The notes under the pieces: model-generated
Told to the model about the DNA's origin: nothing
What the model saw: the letters and a program-made list of their open reading frames with translations, nothing else
The model's database searches: none
NCBI RefSeq assembly: GCF_001540865.1
Contig: NC_033640.1
Coordinates: forward strand, 7,412,806 to 7,476,805
Direction: 5' to 3'
DNA length: 64,000 bases
Source: Ananas comosus
Taxonomy: Eukaryota > Streptophyta > Magnoliopsida > Poales > Bromeliaceae
Position numbers and translations under genes: made by a program
Shown: positions 36,201-47,141 of the stretch, in pieces
How the letters are laid out: each line of letters opens with the position of its first letter
How positions within the stretch are numbered: the stretch's first letter is position 1

Positions 36201-36928
36201 ATTCGAGTTTGCGAGTCATGCTTGTGTACAACAACTGTACATGCCGTGTAAATAAAACTTTATAAAATTACTGTTTTAAAAGATTAAAAAAAAGCAACAA
36301 TGCAAAAAGAGGCTTTTTTTTCTTTGTTAAAACAATATTTCAATATTTTATAGTAAGAACCACGACCACATGCATAAAAGCAGATGCACAGAACTAGTAG
36401 CAGGAACTTAAAAAGAAAAAAAAAACATTCAGATCCCATTCTCATTTATTACAGAAAAAAAAAGCCTACTAGGGATTGTCATATAACACTTAATGTAATA
36501 AAACAACACTTTGAACTGTCTGGTTCAAGGTTTGTAATATTCTAGAAATATGCTTCTATATTTTGTATTTGGAGCGACAAATTTGTTATGAACTTATCAA
36601 GTCACTTGGGCCAGAAGGTTGTTACAAACTAACATATATATATACTTATTAAGCATGAAAATGAGAAAATCAGAATACCTCTTAACTTATGATAATTCAG
36701 TATTCCTACCGCCTAGAAATCTACAATAATTCCATTACTTAAATTGAATGATAATAATTTGAATATTTGTAATAAAAAATATACGTTGGATTATCGAAAT
36801 ATTACAAACCGTGCGCTTTGAAGACAAATAATAATAATAATAATAATTAGGATGACAGAGATTAAAACAAAAGGGAAAGACATACCCACCAGCTTGACCT
36901 GCAAGTTTCTGCTTCCCATCCTCGACAT
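27234..36928 (-). CDS. RAB5: RAB5-type small GTPase (plant RABF2 class)
   Basis: Rab5 GTPases direct membrane fusion at endosomes and prevacuolar compartments. The exons are 36890-36928, 32675-32752, 32426-32593, 31476-31524, 31029-31102, 27409-27502 and 27234-27337. They sum to 606 bases, 201 aa plus TGA. Motifs: P-loop GDMGTGKTS; effector-region [11 protein letters not shown]; switch [14 protein letters not shown] with the catalytic Gln; NKAD; ETSAK; and a C-terminal RRRFCCSI, whose paired cysteines are the geranylgeranylation site. Because the N-terminus lacks the MGC myristoylation signal, it is of the conventional Rab5 (RABF2/RHN1) class rather than ARA6/RABF1. Introns 1 and 6 lie in canonical positions, and introns 1 (4.1 kb) and 5 (3.5 kb) are swollen by MITEs, SINEs and an LTR. 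The start is at 36928; a second in-frame ATG follows at 36919. Confidence 0.92.
28902..29144. repeat. Foldback MITE, core family A (copy A1) in RAB5 intron 5
   Basis: The inverted ends GAGCTACTATGCTATTGGAA / TTCCGATAGCATAGTAGCTC are almost perfect. The core contains 'gtggtccctttagggttgag' and 'ggttgatctaagggc'. It abuts a TA/GT simple repeat and a short duplicate of its own end (28871-28886). It has no coding content. Confidence 0.75.
29145..29590. repeat. Two more family-A foldback MITEs (A2, A3)
   Basis: A2 (about 29145-29372) has arms around 'gagtatagatccctttgtac' / 'gtacaaagaggcctatactc'. A3 (about 29407-29580) has arms around 'tagcaccaagcattgggtgc' / 'gcaccaatgacttggtgcc'. Both share the core phrase 'tactattcaaccaaccacc' with the other members. 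A TATA/CA simple repeat separates them. Confidence 0.65.
29584..30266. mobile_element. 683-bp PIF/Harbinger-like MITE
   Basis: The ends are GGGTGCGTTTGGTTCGC and GCGCGAACCAAACGCACTC, flanked by a 3-bp TAA duplication (29581-29583 and 30267-30269). This is the target preference of PIF/Harbinger elements. The interior is AT- and GA-rich and has no transposase. Confidence 0.75.
32920..33250. repeat. Diverged member of the GTGCCG-word repeat family
   Basis: It contains 'tagtgccgagcac', 'gagctgtgccatcggcacg' and 'atggtatggcatgttgggc' flanking an AT-rich middle. These match the words in the element at 21850-22963 and in 48750-49040. Boundaries are uncertain. It is in RAB5 intron 1. Confidence 0.45.
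33799..33947 (-). mobile_element. tRNA-derived SINE with 18-bp target duplication
   Basis: Minus strand: the head is 'gagcaagtggcaaagggctt' (box A-like), followed by 'cccaagttcgaatcctaat' (box B), a 5'-tRNA-related layout, and it ends in 'tatctctcaaaaaaa' (poly-A tail). The flanks 33781-33798 (gtcttacatagaaaactc) and 33948-33965 (gtcctacatgggaaactc) match at 15 of 18 positions. This is an aged LINE-type target duplication. Confidence 0.85.
34385..34640. repeat. Unclassified dispersed repeat (copy 1)
   Basis: The sequence 'gagacgtgccgacgaagtag ... cctcgcacatagagggacaa ... tagtgccttgcacacctcc' is matched by 41690-41930 ('gaggcgtgttgacgggatca ... cctcgcacgatgaggggca ... atagtgcctcgcacgcctcg'). 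Both then run into an AT-rich tail with 'aaaagagtt' and 'ctaaaagaat'. No coding content; class unknown. Confidence 0.5.
34648..35383 (-). mobile_element. Candidate solo LTR, minus orientation
   Basis: The stretch begins TGTTGGAACAG and ends CTGTTTTCCAACA, the TGTTGG...CCAACA ends usual for Copia LTRs. Read on the minus strand it has a good TATA box, CCTATATAAG, near 34972-34981. 'ttcgtgaagtgactattca' is repeated three times at about 34992-35060, and 'agagttgcatccattcac' units recur at 35260-35300. No partner LTR or internal region is seen, and I found no clear 5-bp target duplication, so the edges may be off. Confidence 0.5.
35634..35787 (-). mobile_element. tRNA-derived SINE with 17-bp target duplication
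   Basis: This is the same family as 33799-33947. Minus strand: 'gagcaagtggcaaaagactt', then 'cccaagttcgaatcctag', ending in a long A tail (T run 35631-35646). The flanks caatacattatcatttt (from 35617) and caatacattgtcatttt (35788-35804) differ at one position. Confidence 0.88.
36518..36815. repeat. MITE, GTTTGGTTCAAGG family (copy 2)
   Basis: The left end is GTCTGGTTCAAGGTTTGTAA and the right is 'gaaatattacaaaccgtgcg'. The interior shares words with the copies at 589-861 and 50589-50927. It lies in RAB5 intron 1, just downstream of the first exon. Confidence 0.6.
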
Positions 36929-37575
36929 GAAAAAAAAAAAAAAACACAAGAAAAAGAATCCGGCGAAGTAAGAGGAGGAGTTCTTGATCAGAAATTGAGA
37001 GGAATGAAAAGCAGGAGAAGATGAAGAAAAAAAGGAAGCAATCAACAAACTCTTCTTCTGGTAGGTTTAAGCGTTGGAACGGTAGGTTGTGGAGTCCGAC
37101 CGTTAGGTTCTCTGCTTGAAAGTTGAAACCACCAGTAACATTAATGGATGATTGCGTGTTTGCGCCCGCGGCCATTTAATTCGCTTTTTCAAAAATTCGC
37201 GAATAATTCGCGAATTAACTAACTGAGCTCACACATTCAATTATTTTACTGGTTATAGGGGGAGTGCTGGGGCTGTCAACGAGCCGACTCTTATTGGTCC
37301 ATTTGTTAAACGATTCGAACACTAGCTAGCTCGTTAAAATATCGAGCTAAAAAAATTTAGCTTATGTTCAGCTCGTTTATTAACGAGTCAAACACCAGAC
37401 GGTCCGCGGATAGTAAGTTAGATTGTCAGTTCTACTACCGGATAAAATCTTGAAAGAAAATGAGCAAAATAGAATCTAAATCTAATAATTAAAATTCATA
37501 AAATGTAGGTCTCTTTACAATTGGATTGAACTATCATTCAAATAGTTAAAATTTATATAATATATATAGAGAGAG
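36929..37575. other. RAB5 5' UTR and upstream region
   Basis: A pyrimidine-rich (minus strand) leader precedes the RAB5 start. An out-of-frame ATG at 37175 opens an ORF that overlaps the RAB5 start; if transcription begins upstream of it, it could act as an upstream ORF. At 37270-37400 there is a repeat with 'gctcgtttattaacgagtc', similar to 12240-12400. Confidence 0.4.
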
Positions 37576-37579
37576 AGAG

Positions 37580-38117
37580 CTGGACTGTTGTGCTTTTAGG
37601 AGCACGGAGGCCTCCGTGCTCCTAAGATATTTTCGTTGATTAAACTTTCGAAGTGACAATCGGCTCCGTTATACTTGATCTAATGTATTTGAAGTATTTA
37701 GAAAATAAATTTTACAATTTTTCAATATCATTTACCTAACAATTAAAAGAGTCAAAAATCAATAATTTTTAATGGTTGATACTTGCCGTTTTCAAGTTTG
37801 ACGGTATAAAAGTATTCAAATCAGATTAAATTTTGATTGAAAATTCTTTATACTATCTACAGCAAGATCAATATCTCTAATCGAAAATTTTAGTACTATA
37901 TCACCACTTTTTGTGACATTTTTATTTTCAGCCGTTGATTTTGAATCCTTTTGATCATTAGGTAAATAATATCGAAAAACTACAAAATTTATTTTTTAGA
38001 TATTTCAAATATGTTAGATCATGTCTAACGGAGCCGATTGTCGATTCAAAAGTTTAATCATCGTAAATAGTTTTGGAGCACGAAGGTCTCTGTGCTCCTA
38101 ACAGCACAACACCCCTG

Positions 38118-38119
<2 letters not shown>
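37580..38119. repeat. Foldback MITE, core family B (copy B1)
   Basis: The arms are 'ttaggagcacggaggcctcc' on the left and 'ggagcacgaaggtctctgtg' / 'gctcctaacagcacaac' on the right, complementary to each other. The core has 'cggctccgttatacttgatc' and its complement. It is flanked by TATA/GAGA simple repeats on both sides. Confidence 0.75.

Positions 38120-38187
<68 letters not shown>
38119..38187. repeat. (TA)n(GA)n microsatellite
   Basis: An uninterrupted TA run is followed by a GA run. It separates foldback copies B1 and B2. Confidence 0.95.
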
Positions 38188-38190
<3 letters not shown>

Positions 38191-38728
38191 GGCTACTATA
38201 CTCTTTTGAGTATAGTGCCTTTCATATTCATAAGTTGTTTTTGATGATGGGGCTTCCGAATCGATGATCCACTCCATTAAATATTATCTGGAGTATTTAA
38301 AATTTTTAAAAAATAAATTTCGTAATTTTTCAGAATCATAATAAAGTCCATTAAGCGGGTATAAAATGAACGGTCAAAATCGAACGACATCCTAAAAATA
38401 GTTGATCGGATCCTTCAATTTAAGATCAGAGTTATTGATCTTTATTTAGGCCGTGAATAAAATTTTCTATCGAAAATTTAACCTATTCCGATTCTTTTAT
38501 ACCGTTAATCTAGCAAGTATTCCATACTGGCCATTAAAAATTGTCAATTTTGTGAGCTTTTGATCGTAAGGTAAATGATGTCGAAAAATTAAGAAATTTG
38601 ATTTTTAGAAGTTTTAAATACTCTAGATAATGTTTAACGGTATGGATTGACAATTCGAAAGCTTTATCATCGAAAACGACTTGTGAATACGAGAGCGATC
38701 GTACTCATAAGAGTATAATAGCCGGACT
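38187..38728. repeat. Foldback MITE, core family B (copy B2)
   Basis: The arms are 'ggctactatactcttttgag' and 'actcataagagtataatagc'. The core has 'gtcaaaatcgaacgacatcc' and 'gaccgttgatc'-type words shared with B3. It ends in another TA run. Confidence 0.75.
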
Positions 38729-38740
38729 ATATATATATAA

Positions 38741-38812
38741 AATTCACCTAGTTCTAACGGTCAAAAAGTTAACATTAAATACTATTCTAACACTATAGTA
38801 TTATAATAGTGT
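38741..38812. repeat. Truncated copy of an 88-bp palindromic MITE
   Basis: AATTCACCTAGTTCTAACGG through 'ctatagtattataatagtg' matches the left 72 bases of the intact element at 39297-39384. It stops abruptly where family-B sequence (copy B3) begins. Confidence 0.75.
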
Positions 38813-39283
38813 TTACTTCCGAATCGTCACTCCGTTAAATATGATCTAGAGTATTTAAAATTTTTAAAAAATAAATTTCGTAATTTTTCAGAATTTTAAT
38901 AAAGTCCATCAGGCAGGTATAAAATGAACGGTCAAAATCGAACGACATCCTAAAAATAGTTGATTGGATCATTCAATTTAAGATCGGAGTTATTGATCTT
39001 TATTTAGGCCGTGAATAAAATTTTCTATCGAAAATTCAACCTTCCGATTCTTTCATATCGTTAAACTAGCAAGTATCTAATACTGGCCATTAAAAATGGT
39101 TAATTTTGTGAGCTTTTGATCATAAGGTAAATGATATTGAAAAATTAAGAAATTTGATTTCTAGAAGTTTTAAATGCTTTAGATAATGTTTGACGATATG
39201 GATCGCCGATTCGAAAGCTTTATCATTGAAAACGACTTATGAGTATGAGAGCGATCGTACTTATAAGAGTACAGTAGCGGGAC
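38813..39283. repeat. Foldback MITE, core family B (copy B3, left arm lost)
   Basis: The core is almost the same as B2 ('aaacgacttatgagtatgag', 'gtcaaaatcgaacgacatcc'). The right arm 'gtacttataagagtacagtag' is present, but the matching left arm is missing and replaced by the truncated small MITE. Confidence 0.7.
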
Positions 39284-39296
39284 TATATATATATAA

Positions 39297-39384
39297 AATT
39301 CACCTAGTTCCAATGGTCAAAAAGTTAACATTAAATACTATTCTAATACTATAGTATTATAATAGTATTTAAATTAGGTGAATT
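39297..39384. repeat. Intact 88-bp palindromic MITE
   Basis: It begins AATTCACCTAGTTCCAA and ends TTAAATTAGGTGAATT, with 'ctatagtattataatag' in the middle. It sits between TATATA runs, so a TA target is likely (Stowaway-like size and target; inference). Confidence 0.75.
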
Positions 39385-39396
39385 ATATATATATAC

Positions 39397-39940
39397 AGGA
39401 GTCCAGCTACTTTCCTTTCAGGAGGACTGAGATCTTCGTCCTTCTAAGTCGCTTTAGATGATAGGGATTCCGAATCGATGATCGAAACCGTTAAAGTTGA
39501 TCTAGAGTATTTATAACGTCTAGAAACTAAATTTTGTGAATTTTAAAATTCGTTATCAAGTTCATTGAAGAGTCGAAAAATAAATAGTAAAAAACGAATA
39601 ACTTTGTGAAAATAAATGTTAGACTTTTTCAATCCATGATCGGAGTTATCAAATATTATCTAAATAGTATAAAAACTTTTCTATCAAAAATTTAAGCTAT
39701 TTGGATTGTTCTATACTGTTAAACAAGCAAACGGCTCATAACGACAGTAAAAAATTATTGATTTTGTGATCCTTTGATTACTACGTAAATAATATTTAAA
39801 ATTCATAAAATTTAGTTTATAAATACTTTAAATACTCTAGATTAATTTTAACGATTCCGAACATCGATTTGAAATCCCTGTTATCTAAAATGACTTAGAA
39901 GGGCGAAGACATCGGTCTTCTTAAAAGGATAGTAGGCCGA
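39397..39940. repeat. Foldback MITE, core family B (copy B4)
   Basis: The arms are 'tttcaggaggactgagatct' / 'agacatcggtcttcttaaaa' and 'cttctaagtcgctttagatg' / 'ctaaaatgacttagaagg'. The core is related to but more diverged from B1-B3. Confidence 0.65.
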
Positions 39941-40073
39941 ATTACTTGCGTGCAATAAATTTATGCGCACAGAGTTGCAAAAATCTGCCGCCCTCCACTT
40001 TGATCTGAACAATCTACGTTCATTGCATATCCTCCTTTTAAGATCCTTTCCTACTGTCATTATATATTTATTT

Positions 40074-40496
40074 AAGGATTAATTTCATACAGGTCCCTAG
40101 AAACATAGTAAATTACAAATATATCTCTATAAAGTTAAACTTTCATATATTGTCCCTATAAAAGTCTAATATTTTCAAATATATCCCTCTGGTTTATTAC
40201 TGTTAAAAGCACTGTTTATTTTATAAGTAAAATAATGTTTTTGCCATTACAAATATGTCCCTCCAAAAGTCTCCACTGTTAATTGAAGAGGAGTAAAATG
40301 ATCAATTCATCTCGTTAACTAACTAGGGTTAATTATTTTACCCATGGTTAACTAATTTTTTCTAACGGATCCTCATGGCATGAAACATATTTGAAAATGT
40401 CAGAACTTTTATAGGAAAAATATATGAAAGTTGAACTTTATAGGAATATCTTTGTAATTCACTATATTTGTAGGAATATATATGAAATTAATCCTT
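40074..40496. repeat. MITE with AAGGATTAATTTCATA ends
   Basis: The left end AAGGATTAATTTCATACAGG and the right end TATATATGAAATTAATCCTT are inverted. Internal paired words include 'gttaaactttcatata' and 'atatatgaaagttgaac'. Non-coding. Confidence 0.75.
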
Positions 40497-40599
40497 TATT
40501 CAAATAGTTTTTTTATTATTTTCAAAGTTCAAATGGTTACCTCAAAATGCGAACTACATCAAAGACTGATGATCACTTCGTGTTAAAAAGTACTGCAAA

Positions 40600-40700
40600 A
40601 GAAAGATTTTTTTTTTGTGAGAGAGAGAAAAATAGTAAATTTTATCTTAGAAATGAACTCAGCTAGAAATATAAAAGAACTAGACTTTCAACTTAAGTAG
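40600..40700 (-). repeat. Degenerate SINE relic
   Basis: A T-run, 'gagagagaaaaatagtaaat' and 'tagaaatgaactcagctag' match the tail half of the SINEs at 33.8 and 35.7 kb. The tRNA-like head is gone. Confidence 0.4.
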
Positions 40701-41174
40701 CAAATACTTAAGGATTTAACAAGAGCCATGCGGCCCATGCCCATGTACAATCACATCACATACCATCATCTCTCTTTAATTTTATTTTTTTTGTAATGAA
40801 AAAAAATATGAAACTCTTGTGGAAAAGTAATTTACTAAAGTAAATATTCGTCAACCATGTGCACAAAACTTCCAAACTAAAACGGTTTCCAAATTTCTCT
40901 AACCAGTGTGCCTCTTAACAAAGTATAAATTCTTATGCAAATTAAAAGGATTAAAAAAAATATATCATGAAAACGAAAGTTCTTTTCCATAAAAACTGTG
41001 AATAATTTGATCAGTCATCAGTACTGAGAATACCTGTACAATTTGTTATTAGGTTAACAAAGAAAAAGAATGTAAGATTAGATTCCTACTACAAATGGAC
41101 CTAAATTATGTGCCACAAAAGATAAAACAATGACATATAAAAAAGGAGAAAAAAAAGAAGTGAAAGAACACTGT

Positions 41175-44100
41175 TTAAGCCCTGCACATGCAAGGAGTAA
41201 GAGGATTCTCCCAGATATCATAGTTAGGGAAGGTCTCCTCAGGAAGACCGGTCCGGGTATTGTGCGTGATCGACACGTCCTCGACAAAGTCCGGCCACCC
41301 CTTGTAAGGGTCGCCGAAGTACTTCGACACGAGCCCTTTGTCTGGCTTTATCGACTTGAGGCGGTGGCCCATGTAGCGACGAGCTCCGATGATCAGCTTC
41401 GCGAAGTTGCCACCGTGGGTCATAACGAACACGTCCGACTTTAGGCAAACTAAGAAATCCAGGGCGGCGAGGCTCGTTACGTGCCTTCTGAACTGCTCCA
41501 GTTCCTCTTGGCTCGCCAGGTCTTCCTTAGTCACCTGCAACACCACCAGAAAAGTCCGTGAAGTCATCGCATACTAGAGATTTAAATTCATGCATCTAAA
41601 ACTTACAAATATTGTCAAATGCTTACACTTATTCACACTATACTTTCTCCTCTCATACCCAAGAACTGTCATTACGCTACCTCGGAGGCGTGTTGACGGG
41701 ATCACTTTTGGTCGTTGTATCACTAGAAGTGATCATCAGAGCCTCGCACGATGAGGGGCATTCTCGCTTATAGGATAGTGCCTCGCACGCCTCGAGCCAC
41801 AGGCCTTATCGTAACCTCTTGATCTCTATTATATTTGAATATTGCTTCCTATATGCATTTTTTGAAAAGAGTTCTTTGCTAGCTTTAAAATCGTATTTCT
41901 ACTAAAAGAATATATTTTTTCCAACAATAACATGATTTTAACTACAAGGGACATAAGTAATATAGCAGAATACTTGTGCAATACTTATTTCTACTACTTG
42001 CAAACATGATCGAAGTACTTCCTCTCAATGACAAAATATAAAGGGCATGAATGACATCCGAGGAGTGTGTCATAGAGCAAAGTGGAAAGTTTATCAAATT
42101 CAAATTCATGCAGCATGAGGAAAAGAGGATAATTACCAAATTGGGAAACAAATTTCTGAGAGGTGCCATCCGGTTCTTTCCGCCATAGACCTGCCCAGAA
42201 GCGACATATATCTGTGTTTCTTCGGGATACCCCATCGCACGCAAGATTGCTGCCACCTCCCCAGGTTCAAGAGGGCACCGACCTGCCTTTCTCTTCTGCA
42301 ATGCTAATTGCCAGAGGTGAGATCCATCCTGCATGAAAAATGCATTAGAAACTTACGAGCAACAGAAGAATTACCCTATGCCAATTTTCTTCATTTTTAA
42401 GAAATTTACATATATTACCTCTGCAGAAATATCATATAGCGCATTGAAATGTTCAAAAACTTACCCTTATAAATTGGCTTATCAGACAAGGGAATTTGTA
42501 TAAGAAGCTAATCAACAATGCGAATTTTGCAGGAACATGTATGTAAAATTCCCCTAGTTATGGTTAAAGGTCACCACAGCTTCTTAATAAGACTATATAA
42601 TGAAGAACTCTCATCTCACCTTGTAACGCCTTGGCCATTCCTTCTTTCTAAATTCAGCCATCGTTTCTTTCTCCTCTCTCGTACCGACAAAATCGCAGAA
42701 GGACAGGCCCACCATTCCCTTCTCAGATCTCAAATGAAGGGCCCTGTAAGAAAGAGAAATAGTACTAAACAACTAGCGCTAATAAATAACAAGATGTCTC
42801 CATATATATATAAGCTGTAACTAGAGGTAGCCAACCGAAGAGTTACATGTATGGGTTCAAAGTGCCGGTGCGGTTCCGCATCCTCGCGACCAACTTATCC
42901 GACATTTCTTCAATCTCAGGTAGGAATTTTAAAGCATGGTAGTTAACCCTGCATCTGAGCCTGTTTATCTCAGGTGGAACATTATCATACCTGAAAATTT
43001 GTAGTTAGAGAGTGAAATCATAGACTGCTGAAACAAAAATTATGGGAGAGTGTACATATTGTATAAAACAAGTATGACTTACCCTAGTCTATCCACAAAG
43101 GGCTTTATAGCCATTACTTTCTTCTCTTTGATCCTTGGCAGTACATTGTCAATATAGAACTGTGCAGGTGCGAATTTCGGGATGTTTTTCACAGTCCACC
43201 TGCCACAGGGAACTGATGGTTCAATATCAGAGAAGTATTCAAAACAGGACTCATGCTTGCTTATGTTGTTAATTTTCAGTGCACATAGAAAGCAGAGAGA
43301 AATAAATTGAACGATTTTGAATGTTTATAAAATGAACTTTCTATTAAGACTCATACGACCTTTTAGTTTTAAACTTTACACCTTACTAATAAGATCAACA
43401 TGATTGTACCTTATACTAGTATAGAGGTAACATTTCAAAATCTTTTTCTTGTAGTTTGATTGAATTACTTCACTAAGGAGTTTAATGGTTTGTAGCTAAT
43501 CGGATGCTCAAAGCTGATACAAGTTTTTGGACTGAAATTGAATACATTGATTGAGGTTTAGGAAACCATGAGACAATTAAATGTGTAATTCCAAAGTGCA
43601 AAAAATTTTGAGGTATCGTTTTTCAGCTATTTTATCCACAACATTAAATGAAAAAGTCGAGAAGATTACTATGCGAACATAGGAACATTTTAAGTGATAT
43701 AGAAGAACCTTATATTATCGAAGAGAAATGTTTTTGGTGTAAACCAGTCAGGAATGTCTCGAACGATGCGCACATCATCCTTCAAATACTCAATAAAATG
43801 ATCTACATCAAATATATCTTCAAATTTCCTGCACATGGTAGAAAAAACATTACAATCCCCATAGCTGGTCAAGAAGTACAACAATGCAGGAAAAGAAGCA
43901 ATGAAAAAATAAAAATTGCAACATCATCAGTTAGGATTATTATCTGACTAAGTTAAAATTGCTACTAAAAAGAAAAGAAGAATGCAAAAATGAGCTATAA
44001 GTGTCTAGTAGTTCATAATCCCATTCCAAGTATATAAAGTGTCTAAGTATACCACTTGCCAATAAGAGGTGCTTTTGCCAACATCAAACTTGAGGAAAGT

Positions 44101-47070
44101 CTAACAGAAATGAAAATTGAAAAGTTGACAAAAGATTAGCAAACCAATAGAGTCAAATAAAAATGAAACACGTATAAATGAAAGTTGAAAGTAACTCACT
44201 AAGTAGCACATCTAATAGTACATCTCGAGTTGAAAAGTACACCTAAAAGTAAAAAGACAAAATCTGCCAAAATCTTGCAAATAACCCGAAGTATCAAATC
44301 ACATGTAAGAGTACAAAACATTGTATAGGAAGCAACTTAATAGAAAATGCTGCGAGGATGTATAAATAACATTCGCCATGCAGGTGAGTACGAAATCACT
44401 TTTCATTAGCTTTGGGATCTCTCATATTATGGGTTAGCACAAACAACCATTTCCTGAGACATGACAGCACAAAAGTAGAGAGACTGCTAAGTTATGAATT
44501 GAGCCAGAATACATCTAGAAGTACCAAGGCCTTGGTCTTTCCTCTTCGTTTTCAATGATGGAGCATCAAAATTGATGATTGGCACCGTTAAACTCGATTA
44601 AGGGTAGGATATTTGAACTTCATAGAAACCAACTTCCACAATTTTTGAAAATTATTTTCTAGTTCATTAAGTGGGCATGTAATAAACAGTCAAAATCAAA
44701 TAACCGTCTACATATAGAGGATTAGATTATTAAATTCACGGTTAGACTAGTAGATCTTGATCTAGACAGTTAAAAGAACTAGTCAAAAATTCAAACAATT
44801 TGGATTGTTCTACACAATTAAACAAGAAAATACCTCAGATAGCTATAAATACCTCATACAGTTATATATACCTCATATTGCTATATCAGCCGTTAGAATT
44901 ATCAATTTTGGGACCACTTCATCACTAGGTAAATATTGTTGAAATATTACAGAACTCGGTTGTTGGTAAGTTAAATACCCTATATCATGTTCAATAATAA
45001 CAATTGTCAATTCTATGTTGAATTGTCCCATCATCGGAAAAAAGTGTAAGTACAAAGGTTTTGGTACTTCTTTAAGTATTCATCGGGAAAAAATGCAAGT
45101 ACAAAGGTTTTGGTACTTCTTTAAGTATTCAAGCTTTAATTCTTTAGTTGTTTTACTAATATGAATAAGCAGGCATACATCAACTGTTAACTCTCCTAAC
45201 TTTTTTATAATGAAAAGTAATTGCTAACCTTTTCCTTCGTAAAACCTCATTCAATGGAAAGTAGTTAAGCTGTGTTGCTAAAAAACCATTTGCTTTCTCA
45301 TAGCACTAATTGTCATGAAATGAAGCTTAAACTGCAAGAGCATCAAGTATTGCACAATAAAAGAAAAACTGGAATTATTTGATATATATATATATATATC
45401 AATAAAAGAAAGCAAAATTACGTTTGATCTTTCCAGATTGAATCTTGCTTTAGAACCGGTAAAATAAGAGCTGCATTCAAAATTTTGGCCACGGCAACAG
45501 CATTACAGATCTGCACATAAAAGAAAACTGAAGAATTATTCGATATATATATCAATTAGAATTTAGTATACATAAGAATGTCTTGAGCAAAATGTTAAAG
45601 ATAGAATAAATTGCTTTTGAAATAATAACTGTTAAGTAGCAGCCCACACAATACCTGATAGATACTTGGGTATTAAATGTTACATGCTAGGGGCACTGCA
45701 CAGCAATCTATGATCAAAAGCAATGCTAGGTGCCAAAGAGCTCTGTTTAATAACTTCATCAAGTTTAACTGCCTAGGTGCTGCCTATAGTAAGTTGTTTA
45801 TGGTAACATTTATTTTTCCAAATAAGCCTATGCAGCAGATAGAATGGAGTGCGAAATTATTGATAAAATGTTAGTTAACGATCACAAAATATGACTCTTT
45901 CGGTTCCATTGACCCAATTAGTTAGGACTTATGTCGAGGTGGACGTTGTTGGCTTAAAGGGCTAGCATCCTGCCCTACGGCGGGAGGCCAAGTTGAGCGG
46001 AGTTACGTTCGAAATGGCGGAAGGTCGGATTGGGCCGAGTCACATTCAAAGTGGCGTCAGGCTGGTTCACAATCGAGACCGGTGGGTGCTGCGTCAATAC
46101 ACTTTAAGTGAATTGGTTGCATCTTTCTTAGAGCTTGAGCTTTTGGAATTAATGGTTTGTGCCAACGATCTGACAAGATGCTGCCAGTATTGATTGCTTG
46201 CAATTTATCACCTAATGAACCTTTGATGAACCTCTGTCAAATTATATGAAACAACCATTATTCTCTAAAAGCTTAAGTTAAAAGAGAACAGTATCCTTAA
46301 ATTTTTATATTCAAGGATCATGCTCACGTTTGGGCTCGAGTTTCTTAATAGGCCCAAGACACGGACTTCATTAAATAGGAGAAAATTAAATAACGTTAAG
46401 AGTCCGCTGGGACTCAACTCAAAATTCAGAACTTCCTACTCTAATATCATGTTAAATAATATGAAACAACTATTGTTCTCTAGAAACTTAAGCTACTGGA
46501 GGACGATATTTTATAATTTTATATTCAACAACTAACGGCCATCATTTTTTCTCTTTTTCTTTTTCTGCTTTCTTTTTCCCCCTCTTATTTATTTATTTGT
46601 TATGTAATTTTGTTGATAAACCAACAACCTCCTCTTTATATTCTATAGGGCCCGTTTGGCCAAGCTGTGAGATAAAGTGCTTGTCGAGCCGCGATTAGAG
46701 CTGCGTTTATGGTGCGCACTATAGATAGCCCACCACTTGGTCATTGCAGTTGCATGTGTGTTTCCACACACAACTGCAAAAACAAAAGGAATTTGAGAAA
46801 GCTCCAAATCAAAGCTTTCTCTAGTTGCAGTGCAGCTGATGAGGGGGTAGCATTGCTAGGCCAAACGAAGCCATAATGCTGTAGAACGTTTGGCCGATTC
46901 TATCATATAAGCATTCTCTGCCGTAGAATGCTATTTGGTAATCATCCTCCGCTTAAAATATTGAAATTATCTAATTATTTATTTTAGTATTTCATCAAAA
47001 GAATAAAGTTTTAAATAATGACAAAACATGGATTTAAAATAACCTAATTTGTAAAACTTCTACTAAACTC

Positions 47071-47141
<71 letters not shown>

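Noticed and set aside
36735..37175. 146-aa ORF upstream of RAB5 starting MAAGANTQSS
   Set aside because: It is out of frame with RAB5, has no recognisable domain and runs into a TAATAA microsatellite. At most it is an upstream ORF.
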